This document shows positions 1 to 7,975 of a DNA stretch of 36,803 bases, piece after piece. The stretch's first letter is position 1, and each line of letters begins with the position of its first letter. The DNA comes from JAYQUR01 sp038133505 (GTDB taxonomy: Bacteria > Pseudomonadota > Alphaproteobacteria > MPNO01 > UBA830). A model generated the notes under the pieces. It did not search any database, was not told the origin of the DNA, and saw only the letters and a program-made list of their open reading frames with translations. The stretch spans positions 1-36,803 of the forward strand of contig JAYPTI010000014.1 of assembly GCA_038133505.1 (NCBI GenBank), written 5' to 3'. A program made the position numbers and the translations under genes.

Positions 1-426
1 GCCCGCGAAATCGACCGAGCCGGCGACCGCCCAGCCCGCGGTCCAGACCGGCGCGCCGTCGGGCAACGCGGCTGCGACGGCGCCGACGACGTCGGGGTCG
101 GGCAACAGGACGGCGGCGCGGATATCGCAGGCCTTGCAGAGCTGGGCGATCTCCTCCGGCTTGAGGCGGAAGTTCATCAGGGCGGGAACGGCATTGAGGC
201 GCATCAGCGCGAGAATCGCGATGCAGTGCTCCCACAGGTTCGGCAGCGCGGTGGCGACCCGCGTGCCGCGGCCGATCCCCCGTTCCGCGAAGCCGGCCGC
301 GACGGCGTCGATCTCGGCCATCAACTCCCTGTAGGTCAGGACGCGCGCGGTCCGGTCGTCCACCAGCGCCGGATGATCGGGCGTGCGTTCCGCGGCGATC
401 CACACCAGTTCGTAGCCGGTATGCAT
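1..426 (-). CDS. AMP-binding acyl-CoA synthetase, N-terminal part (runs off left edge)
   Basis: The first 142 codons of an ANL-superfamily adenylating enzyme, which would activate a carboxylic acid to its acyl-CoA through an acyl-AMP. The visible protein begins MHTGYELVWIAAERTPDHPA and continues with the N-terminal core of the family: an RVLTYRELMAEIDAVAAGF stretch, then GIGRGTRVATALPN and ALMRLNAVPALMNFRLKPEE. The adenylation motif and the C-terminal lid lie outside the window, so the substrate cannot be judged. The ATG at 426 is preceded on the minus strand by a GGGAGGA ribosome site. The gene is divergent from the UbiD gene across 115 bases (427-541) that must hold both promoters, so a shared aromatic or unsaturated acid pathway is possible but only inferred. 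Confidence 0.85.
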   Translation of the reverse strand, partial: MHTGYELVWIAAERTPDHPALVDDRTARVLTYRELMAEIDAVAAGFAERGIGRGTRVATALPNLWEHCIAILALMRLNAVPALMNFRLKPEEIAQLCKACDIRAAVLLPDPDVVGAVAAALPDGAPVWTAGWAVAGSVDFAG

Positions 427-541
427 GCTGTCCTCCCTGAAAATTTTCCGGATGTTTTCACAGACGCCAAGGCGAATCCAGAGGCCGGCCGCCCTTTGCG
501 CGGATCGAGCCGCACAGTATCTTCCCGGCAGGGAGAGACGC

Positions 542-2116
542 ATGGCGAAGAAGAAAACCGCGACGGAAGGCCCGAGCCTGAGGAGCTGGATCGGCGAGCT
601 TGAATCGCTCGGCGAGCTGAAGCGCATCTCCACGCGCGTCGATTGGGACGAGGAGATCGGCGCGGTCACGCGCGCCAACATGGCGCTCGGCGGCCCGGCG
701 CTGATTTTCGAGAACATCCGGGATCACAAGGACACGATTTGCACGCGGCTGATGACCTGCGGGCTGTCGACGCGCGGCCGCACCGCGCTGATGGCGGGGT
801 TGCCGGCCGACACGTCCGACAAGGACCTCGTTCGCCATTTCAAGGACCGCTATCGCGCGCCCCTCGAACCCGTGATCGTCCGCGACGGCCCGGTAAAGGC
901 GAACGTGCTGCGCGACAATCAGATCGACCTCGGCCAGTTCCCCGCCCCGCGCTGGTACGGCAAGGACGGCGGCCGCTACATCGATACCTATTGCGGCGTC
1001 GTCACAAAGGACCCGGAGACGGGCCGCGCGAACGTCGGCCTCTATCGCGGCATGGTCGCGGGCCGCAACCAGATCGCCAAGCTGATGCTGCCGACGCAGG
1101 GCTGGGGCGGGCATTTCGGCAAGCACCGAAACACGAAAGAGAAGATGCCGGTCGCCATCGTCCACGGCTGGCACGACGTGCTGCCGTTCTGCGCCGGCAG
1201 CCCGTTCCCGCGGCGCATCTGCGAATGGGACATGATGGGCTCGATCCTGGGTGCGCCGGTGGAGCTCGTGAAGTGCGAGACCAGCGACCTCGAAGTGCCC
1301 GCCAACGCCGAGTTCGTGATCGAGGGCTTCATCGATCCCGACCCCGACACGTTCGTGATGGAGGGCCCGTTCGCCGACTATCCCGGACACGAAGGCGGCA
1401 AGCCGTCGCCCAAGCCGGTCGTCCAGATCGAGTGCATCACCCACCGCGACGATCCCATCATGCGCGGCGCGCTGGAAGGCGCGCGGCCCGGCTTCCCGAG
1501 CGAGGATTCGACGCTCTGCGCCTATTCGTGGTCGGCGATCGCCTGGAACATGCTGGAGGACGCTGGCGTCGACGGCGTGCTCGACGTCTGGATGCCGCCG
1601 GTCGTCACCGGCATGAACATCGTCGTCCAGATACAGAAGCGCTATCACGGCCACGCCCAGCAGATTGCCAACGTGCTGTGGGGCACCTCCGCCGGTCAGT
1701 GGTTCTTCAAGAACGTGATGGTCGTCGAGGAGGACATCGATCTCCGCGACTGGGAAGCCCGCGAATGGGCGATGGCCTTCCGCGTGAACGCCAGCGAGAA
1801 CGGCGTCCTCACGTTCGGCCCCACGTTCGGCTCGGTGCTCGACCCGTCGACGCGGCCGGAATACGCCGACATCCGGAAATACGGTACCGCGCGCTGGACC
1901 CGCGTGCTGATCGACGCGACCCGCAACTGGACCTTCGAGCGCAATCCCGACTGGGACGGCCGGCGCATGTCGCCCATCGCGTCGATGGATCCGGAGCTGG
2001 AACGCCGGATCGCCGAGAAGTGGGACCGGTACGGGATCGGCGTCGACTATCTCGACGAGGAAATGCGCGAGCGGCTGACGCTGGAAAAGCTGCGGGAGCG
2101 TTTCCCCGACGTCTGA
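542..2116 (+). CDS. UbiD family prenylated-FMN-dependent decarboxylase
   Basis: A 524-residue UbiD/FDC-type reversible decarboxylase. Such enzymes use prenylated FMN (made by UbiX) to remove or add CO2 on unsaturated or aromatic acids. The catalytic Arg-Glu-Glu/Asp set appears with family spacing: Arg169 in VGLYRGMVAGRNQ, and Glu274 and Asp279 in EGPFADYPGHEG. These line up with Arg173, Glu277 and Glu282 of Aspergillus Fdc1, with Asp in the last position as in bacterial UbiD. The ATG at 542 was chosen because it has a GGGAGAG ribosome site. The open frame extends upstream to 425, but that part has no family similarity. The length fits the family. It need not be the ubiquinone enzyme: the sequence is far from E. 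coli UbiD, no ubi gene is near, and an acyl-CoA synthetase is divergent to it. No UbiX is present in the window. Confidence 0.9.
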   Translation: MAKKKTATEGPSLRSWIGELESLGELKRISTRVDWDEEIGAVTRANMALGGPALIFENIRDHKDTICTRLMTCGLSTRGRTALMAGLPADTSDKDLVRHFKDRYRAPLEPVIVRDGPVKANVLRDNQIDLGQFPAPRWYGKDGGRYIDTYCGVVTKDPETGRANVGLYRGMVAGRNQIAKLMLPTQGWGGHFGKHRNTKEKMPVAIVHGWHDVLPFCAGSPFPRRICEWDMMGSILGAPVELVKCETSDLEVPANAEFVIEGFIDPDPDTFVMEGPFADYPGHEGGKPSPKPVVQIECITHRDDPIMRGALEGARPGFPSEDSTLCAYSWSAIAWNMLEDAGVDGVLDVWMPPVVTGMNIVVQIQKRYHGHAQQIANVLWGTSAGQWFFKNVMVVEEDIDLRDWEAREWAMAFRVNASENGVLTFGPTFGSVLDPSTRPEYADIRKYGTARWTRVLIDATRNWTFERNPDWDGRRMSPIASMDPELERRIAEKWDRYGIGVDYLDEEMRERLTLEKLRERFPDV

Positions 2117-2125
2117 ACGGACCGG

Positions 2126-2602
2126 TCAGGCCTCGAGCGCGCCTTCCGAAACAAGCCGGCGGATCGTATCGAGCGTCGCCTGGACCGCTTTCAGATAGGT
2201 ACCCTCCATGCCCGCGGCATAGGCCGCCTCCTCGGCGCTGCCGTCCTCCATGTCCTCGCGGCTCAGCGTGAAGCTGAACTTGAGCGACAGGTTGCCGTCT
2301 GCGTCCTCGATAATCTCGTTGAGGATCGTGCCTCGTTCGATGCCGTCGAGCCGCTCGAACTCGACCGTGTGCTCGGGATGGAACGTGATCCGCTCGTGCA
2401 TCTTCTCGCCGGCGATCTGGATCTCGCGGACCAGCCATCCGTCGCCGCGCTCCTGCACGTCGCAGGCCTCCATCACCGGCACGAACGGACGCGCGTCCTC
2501 GGCTTTCATCACGAGCCCGCGCCAGACGGCGGAGCGGTCGAGGACCGGCTGGCCGGCGGCGATGCCGCCGTTCACGGAAACCGTCTTGTCTACGCTGAAC
2601 AT
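2126..2602 (-). CDS. SRPBCC family protein, DUF1857/AtaL-like
   Basis: A 158-residue soluble protein of the START/SRPBCC (Bet v 1-like) fold, close to the DUF1857 (AtaL-like) group. The visible family pattern is an N-terminal strand and pocket (PVLDRSAVWRGLVMKAEDA), the central HERITFHPEHTVEFERLDG strands, the LSLKFSFTLS strand and a long C-terminal helix (TYLKAVQATLDTIRRLV). The length matches the family, about 150 residues. Biochemical roles in this group are mostly unknown: a hydrophobic-ligand cavity is typical, while an enzymatic role is not established. The gene lies tail to tail with ubiD, 9 bases away, and 30 bases downstream of the superoxide dismutase gene on the same strand. The two may therefore share a transcript. 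The ATG at 2602 has a GGGGAGAGGAAG ribosome site. Confidence 0.75.
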   Translation of the reverse strand: MFSVDKTVSVNGGIAAGQPVLDRSAVWRGLVMKAEDARPFVPVMEACDVQERGDGWLVREIQIAGEKMHERITFHPEHTVEFERLDGIERGTILNEIIEDADGNLSLKFSFTLSREDMEDGSAEEAAYAAGMEGTYLKAVQATLDTIRRLVSEGALEA

Positions 2603-2632
2603 CGCTTCCTCTCCCCGTGGTTCCGCAAGAGC

Positions 2633-3247
2633 CTACAGGTGCGTCTTGCCCGCGCGAAGCCCCGTATAGCGGTACTCGCCGACATTCCAGTCGACGATAT
2701 CCCAGTACGCCGGAAACGCGGGCCGGCCGGTTCCGTGATCCCACAGATCGCAGATCAGGATACCCGGTTTGGCGATCGTAAGGACGCTGCCGTTGCCGGG
2801 CAACGCGACGATTTCGAGATCGCCGGTCAGCGGCCTCGACAGGCTCAGGAAAACCCAGCCCTCGACGCCGAGCCCTGCCGCCGCGGCTTCGAAGGCCGAA
2901 CGGAACCCGCCGAAAGAGCCGTAGGTTCTGTCGATTTCGGCGGCCAGTTCGCCGACGGGTTGGCGCGGGCTCGCCGGGCCCAGCACCTTCCACAGGAACT
3001 GGTGGTTCGCGTGGCCGCCTGCGAGATGGGCGGTCTGCTGGCGAACGGCCCGGGGAACGTCGTCGATGCCGCGCAGCAATTCCTCGACGGTCTTGCCGGC
3101 GAGCTCGGGGTTGTCGGCGACAAGGGCGTTGAGCGCGTCGATATAGGCCTGGTGAACGCCCTCGCGGTGCCGCTTCGCGTCGGCCGCCGGAACGTGCGGC
3201 TCCAAGTCTTCGTAAGTCCAGTCGATCGGGTTCAGGCTGTAGGTCAC
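2633..3247 (-). CDS. Divergent Fe/Mn-type superoxide dismutase
   Basis: A 204-residue member of the Fe/Mn superoxide dismutase family, which converts superoxide to oxygen and hydrogen peroxide. All four metal ligands can be placed: His27 (RHREGVHQAY), His82 (GGHANHQFLW), Asp167 and His171 (CDLWDHGTG). The gateway Tyr35 is also present. Odd points: the usual WEHAYY motif, whose Glu and Tyr build the dimer interface, reads WDHGTG. About seven residues are missing between the last His ligand and the following YWDIVDW segment. The outer-sphere Gln that distinguishes Fe from Mn enzymes is absent from both usual places (Gly at one, Asn at the other). The start is a GTG at 3247 with a GAGGAG ribosome site. 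Family membership is firm; catalytic activity and metal preference are not. It lies 28 bases downstream of the CCA transferase gene. Confidence 0.85.
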   Translation of the reverse strand: MTYSLNPIDWTYEDLEPHVPAADAKRHREGVHQAYIDALNALVADNPELAGKTVEELLRGIDDVPRAVRQQTAHLAGGHANHQFLWKVLGPASPRQPVGELAAEIDRTYGSFGGFRSAFEAAAAGLGVEGWVFLSLSRPLTGDLEIVALPGNGSVLTIAKPGILICDLWDHGTGRPAFPAYWDIVDWNVGEYRYTGLRAGKTHL

Positions 3248-3275
3248 GGTCCCGCTCTCCTCGCCATCGTCTTGG

Positions 3276-4535
3276 CTATCGCCGCCGCGCCAGCAGCCGC
3301 AGCCTGTCGAGACAGGCTTCGCGGTCCGGCTTGAACGCGCGTTCGAGCCACCATTCCTCGATCGCTTCGAGCATCTCGCCCACGGCCGGACCTTCGGGCA
3401 CGCCGAAGCCCATCACGTCCTCGCCGCTGACGGGAAGCTCCGGCTGTTCCCAGGCTTGCGCATAGTCCAGGATCTTCTTCCAGCCGTCGGCGGTGCGCAT
3501 CGCCGCGGCGCGGTCGCGGACAATCGCTTCCGACCAGTCGAGCAGGAGCAGATCGCGGAAATGCCGCGTCCGGACGCGATAGAGCGAGCGCCGCAGCACC
3601 GCCTCGGACATGTCCGGGCTGCACTGGCCGCGGTTGGCGGTCAGCGAATCCAGCCGGTCCGTATCGATGCGCCCGAGCCGCAGCCGGGCCGCCACCTGCG
3701 ATGCCTCGCGGCGCGTCGGTTCGATCAGCGCGGCCAGGCGCCGGATCGGATCGGCGTCGAGCCCGATCATGCCCTCCAGCGCAGCGAGCGCAGTCAGCCT
3801 GTCTATCTTCCGGGCGATGGGGATCAGCCGGCCGAGCACGCCGGCCTTCTCCATCATCTGGAATACCGTACCCGGCGGATCGATCAGGAGAATACGCGAC
3901 AGCTCCAGCCAGATCCGCTCGCCGGAGAGATCGTCGATACGGGCCGCGGCGGCGCGGCAGGCCGCGAGCGCCTCCTCGTCGGGCGCGCCCGACGCGTATC
4001 CCGCATGGAACCGGAAGAACCTCAGGATGCGGAGATAATCCTCCGCGACTCGCTCCGCCGCGGCGCCGATGAACCGCACGCGGCCCGCCGCCAGATCGGC
4101 GAGACCGTCGACATAGTCGTAGACCGAGCCGTCCGCGTCGGCCGACAGCGCGTTGATCGTGAAGTCGCGGCGTCCGGCGTCTTCCGCCCAGTCGGTCGTG
4201 AAGCTGACGACGGCGCGCCGGCCGTCGGTCTCGACGTCGCGCCGCAGCGTCGTGATCTGGTAGGGCCGGTCGCGGACGATCGCCGTCACGGTCCCGTGCT
4301 CGATGCCCGTCGGCTCCGTTCGGATGCCGGCCCCGCCGAGAATCTCGACGACGCGGTCGGGGACGGCGTCGGTCGCGAGGTCGATGTCGCTGACCGACCT
4401 GCCGACGATGGCGTCCCGGACGCAGCCGCCGATAAACCGCGCCGCCGCGCCTTTGCCGGACAGTTCGCGGATGATGTCGGCCGCCGGTCCGCCGGCCATC
4501 CAGTCTGGCGGCGCGATGGAGCGGGCAGGCGTCAC
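3276..4535 (-). CDS. cca: CCA tRNA nucleotidyltransferase
   Basis: A 419-residue class II nucleotidyltransferase that adds or repairs the 3'-terminal CCA of tRNAs using CTP and ATP, without a template, in the cytoplasm. Visible motifs are FIGGCVRD (residues 34-41) followed by the catalytic DID pair (Asp50, Asp52), the GRRDFTINAL nucleotide-recognition block (about 121-130), and the ERVAEDYLRILRFFRFHAGY neck helix. The GTG start overlaps the stop of the upstream DUF6111 gene by four bases (GTGA), indicating translational coupling. This arrangement, CCA enzyme after a CoA-type NUDIX hydrolase and DUF1285, is a recurrent alphaproteobacterial cluster. A slightly shorter start at Met13 (MAGGPAADI) is possible. 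Confidence 0.95.
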   Translation of the reverse strand: MTPARSIAPPDWMAGGPAADIIRELSGKGAAARFIGGCVRDAIVGRSVSDIDLATDAVPDRVVEILGGAGIRTEPTGIEHGTVTAIVRDRPYQITTLRRDVETDGRRAVVSFTTDWAEDAGRRDFTINALSADADGSVYDYVDGLADLAAGRVRFIGAAAERVAEDYLRILRFFRFHAGYASGAPDEEALAACRAAAARIDDLSGERIWLELSRILLIDPPGTVFQMMEKAGVLGRLIPIARKIDRLTALAALEGMIGLDADPIRRLAALIEPTRREASQVAARLRLGRIDTDRLDSLTANRGQCSPDMSEAVLRRSLYRVRTRHFRDLLLLDWSEAIVRDRAAAMRTADGWKKILDYAQAWEQPELPVSGEDVMGFGVPEGPAVGEMLEAIEEWWLERAFKPDREACLDRLRLLARRR

Positions 4536-4813
4536 CGCGTGCCGGTCTTCGAGGCGGGCTGCTCGAATTCGAGCGGCCGATAGGGGTCCTGACCGATCGC
4601 GTAATGCGCGATCAGGAAGCCGCCGACCGTGAGGAACAGCAGCACCACGGCCGCGATCAGAAGCTTGCCGCGCGGCGCGTCCACGATGCTCGGCACGATC
4701 TGGTCGCCGGTCGCCGGATCGATCCTGGGCGGCTCGAGAAAGATCTTCCAGCAGTACCAGGCGATGTACGGCGCGACGATCGGCAAAACGATGAGAAGCA
4801 GGAGACGGATCAT
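4532..4813 (-). CDS. DUF6111 family small membrane protein
   Basis: A 93-residue inner-membrane protein with two clear hydrophobic segments: residues 1-20 (MIRLLLLIVLPIVAPYIAWY) and about 50-70 (KLLIAAVVLLFLTVGGFLIA). They are joined by a short polar loop containing PRIDPATGDQ. The size, the order of the segments and the place between a NUDIX CoA pyrophosphatase and cca match DUF6111, a family of unknown function conserved in Rhodospirillales-type genomes. The ATG overlaps the stop of the NUDIX gene (ATGA), and its own stop overlaps the GTG of cca. It is thus coupled on both sides. No catalytic residues can be proposed. Confidence 0.8.
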   Translation of the reverse strand: MIRLLLLIVLPIVAPYIAWYCWKIFLEPPRIDPATGDQIVPSIVDAPRGKLLIAAVVLLFLTVGGFLIAHYAIGQDPYRPLEFEQPASKTGTR

Positions 4814-5442
4814 CGCGCGACCAACGTGTTGCTCAGTGCGACGAGGAGGCGCGCCGTCAGTCCCCAGATGTAGAAATCCCGGTACGGCATGACGAAGAAC
4901 TCGCGCTCCACGCCGCGTATCAGCCGCGTTTCCGTCTTGTGATTGGCGGGATCGAGAACGAAGGAAAGAGGCACTTCGAAGATGGCTTCCACCTCGCCCG
5001 GATCCGGGGTCAGCGTCATCGGCGGCCGGACCAGCCCGACGACGGGCGTCACGTGGAAGCCGCTGCCGGTCGTCCGGCGGCCGAGGCGGCCGACGACCTC
5101 GATCGCATCGCGGGCAAGGCCGATCTCCTCCTCCGTCTCGCGCAGCGCCGTGTCTTCCGGCGATCCGTCGTGCGGTTCCGCCTTGCCGCCGGGAAACGAG
5201 ATCTGGCCGGCATGGCTCTTCAAGTGGCTCGTTCGCTGCGTCAGCAACACCGTGTGTCCTTCGGCGTGCTCGACGAGCGGCACCAGAACGGCGGCGTGGA
5301 CGGCCCTTTCGGGCGGAACCTCGGGATTTTGCGGCAGCCAGCCGAAGCCGTTGTCGCCGTCGAGCGGCGGCGGATCGATTCCGGGTCCGTGGAACGCCGC
5401 GCGGATGCGCGCGCCGTGGCTCAAATTAAGATCGTCAGGCAT
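4810..5442 (-). CDS. NUDIX hydrolase, probable CoA pyrophosphatase (NudL-like)
   Basis: A 210-residue NUDIX enzyme. The CoA-type signature LLTQRTSHLKSHAGQISFPG stands directly before the Nudix box, whose core reads GGKAEPHDGSPEDTALRE followed by TEEEIGL. The box has the one-residue-longer spacing seen in NudL/CoA-specific members. These enzymes split CoA and acyl-CoA into 3',5'-ADP and (acyl-)phosphopantetheine, using Mg or Mn bound by the REXXEE glutamates. The ATG at 5442 begins one base after the stop of the DUF1285 gene. The frame stays open to 5655, but that upstream part is the antisense of DUF1285. It is coupled to DUF1285 upstream and DUF6111 downstream. Substrate assignment is from the family signature, not proven. 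Confidence 0.9.
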   Translation of the reverse strand: MPDDLNLSHGARIRAAFHGPGIDPPPLDGDNGFGWLPQNPEVPPERAVHAAVLVPLVEHAEGHTVLLTQRTSHLKSHAGQISFPGGKAEPHDGSPEDTALRETEEEIGLARDAIEVVGRLGRRTTGSGFHVTPVVGLVRPPMTLTPDPGEVEAIFEVPLSFVLDPANHKTETRLIRGVEREFFVMPYRDFYIWGLTARLLVALSNTLVAR

Positions 5443-5443
5443 G

Positions 5444-6010
5444 TCAGATCGTACCGATAGCGAAAAATTGGCCGTCGCTCCAGATACCGAGTGCCGCCGC
5501 GCCGTCGATTTCCGTTTCTTCGGCAATCTCGACGAGGTCGTAGAACACGGACCGCGAGATAAGCGCTTCGAGCCCGTCGCGCACCAGCACATAGGGCGCC
5601 GGCTCGGACGTGTCCGGATCGATGTCGACGCGGATCGGATGATCGCGGCCGGCAATCACGTTTTCGTCAAGATTGGTGCGGAATCCGACCCGCCGGTCGC
5701 GGCCGCTTCCCTCGACCGTCATGTCGACCGCGACGAACGGCGCGTCGTCGACCCGGATGCGGCACATCTCGGCCGGCGTGATCAGCCAGAAATCCCCGGA
5801 TTCGTCTCGTTCGAGCACGCTCGCGAACAGCTTCACCAGCGGCATCCGGCCGATCGGCGAGCCCATGTAATGCCAGGTTCCGTCGCGCGCGATGCGGATG
5901 TCGATATCGCCGCACATCTGGGGCCCGCCGGGGCGGGGCGCGGAATCGGCACCTGTGCCCTTGCTTTGTCCCAAGGCACGTTCAAGATTACTCAAAGAGC
6001 CCGTCGTCAT
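5444..6010 (-). CDS. DUF1285 domain-containing protein
   Basis: A 188-residue cytoplasmic protein of the DUF1285 family. The diagnostic start of the domain is MCGDIDIRIARDGTWHYMGS (from residue 32), followed by the GRMPLVKLFASVLERDESGD stretch and a C-terminal LISRSVFYDLVEIAEE helix. Function is unknown; the fold has been likened to PH-like domains. It is the first gene of the DUF1285-NUDIX-DUF6111-cca cluster. The first 31 residues are unconserved and Ser/Gly-rich. The true start could therefore be Met32 (position 5917), which would free more room for a promoter. As written, only 31 bases separate it from the divergent moxR gene. Confidence 0.85.
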   Translation of the reverse strand: MTTGSLSNLERALGQSKGTGADSAPRPGGPQMCGDIDIRIARDGTWHYMGSPIGRMPLVKLFASVLERDESGDFWLITPAEMCRIRVDDAPFVAVDMTVEGSGRDRRVGFRTNLDENVIAGRDHPIRVDIDPDTSEPAPYVLVRDGLEALISRSVFYDLVEIAEETEIDGAAALGIWSDGQFFAIGTI

Positions 6011-6041
6011 ACGGCTTAATACCCCAAATCAGAGGTTTCCT

Positions 6042-7066
<1,025 letters not shown>

Positions 7067-7070
<4 letters not shown>

Positions 7071-7975
7071 GAGCGCCCCGCCCCGCCGTCAATCCGGATC
7101 TGGTCCCGGCCCGCATACGACAGCGGGCCGAAGAAGCCGCATCCGTATTGCCGCCCTTGCTGGTCAAGGCGGAACGGGTGGCCACGATCATCGCGCAGGG
7201 CGAACACGGACGCCGCCGCGCCGGCTCGGGCGACAGCTTCTGGCAGTACCGGCGCTACCAGGTGGGCGACCCGGCGCAGAGCATCGACTGGCGCCAGTCG
7301 GCGAAGACCCAGTCCGCGTTCGTCCGCGAGAACGAATGGGAAGCCGCGCAGAACGTCTATCTGTGGGCCGACCGGTCGCCCTCGATGAACTGGCACTCCG
7401 ACCCCGAGTTGCCGACCAAGGCGGAACGCGCCGCGATCATCACGCTGGCAAGCGCATCGCTTCTGATCCGCGGCGGCGAGCGGATTTCACGGCTCGGCAG
7501 CGGCGAGCGCCCGGCGCGCGGCCGCGCCGTGCTGACGCGTCTCGCGGCAGAACTGACGCATGACTCGTCGGGCGGCAACGGACTTCCTCCGGTCGATCAG
7601 CTCCGCCGTCACAGCCGCGTGCTGATGGTGGGCGATTTTCTCAGCCCGGTGGACGAGATCGCGCCCATCGTTCGCAGCTACGCCGCGCAGGGCATCACCG
7701 GACATATCGTGCAGGTCAACGACCCGGCGGAGGAAATCCTGCCCTTCTTCGGACGCACCCGCTTCGAGGGGCTCGAGGGCGAAGGCAACGCGCTGATCGG
7801 CCGCGTCGAGGCCGTGCGCGACGAATATACCGCGCTGCTCGCCGCGCATCGGGGCGCGCTCGCCGATCTTTGCCGCTCGAGCGGCTGGACCTTTACCGTG
7901 AACCGGACGGACCATCCGGCTGAATCGACCATGCTGATGCTGCACATGCTGATGTCGGAAACGGAGCGCAGCTGA
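7067..7975 (+). CDS. DUF58 domain-containing protein
   Basis: A 302-residue DUF58 protein. The hallmark block is RRAGSGDSFWQYRRYQVGDP, followed by SIDWRQSAKTQSAFVRENEW (about residues 55-95). After it comes a vWA-like strand, NVYLWADRSPSMNW, in which DRSPS resembles the MIDAS DxSxS metal site. No membrane segment is visible, so it is probably cytoplasmic or peripheral, as the usual partner of MoxR. The start was taken as the GTG at 7067, which overlaps the moxR stop (GTGA). A GTG at 7052 in the same frame is the longer alternative. Its stop overlaps the next gene by one base (TGATG). The biochemical role of this conserved MoxR-DUF58 pair is not settled. Confidence 0.9.

Noticed and set aside
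458..1654. Long minus-strand open frame opposite ubiD (398 codons)
   Set aside because: Antisense shadow of a well-supported gene in high-GC DNA; the translation is Arg/Ala/His-rich without any domain.
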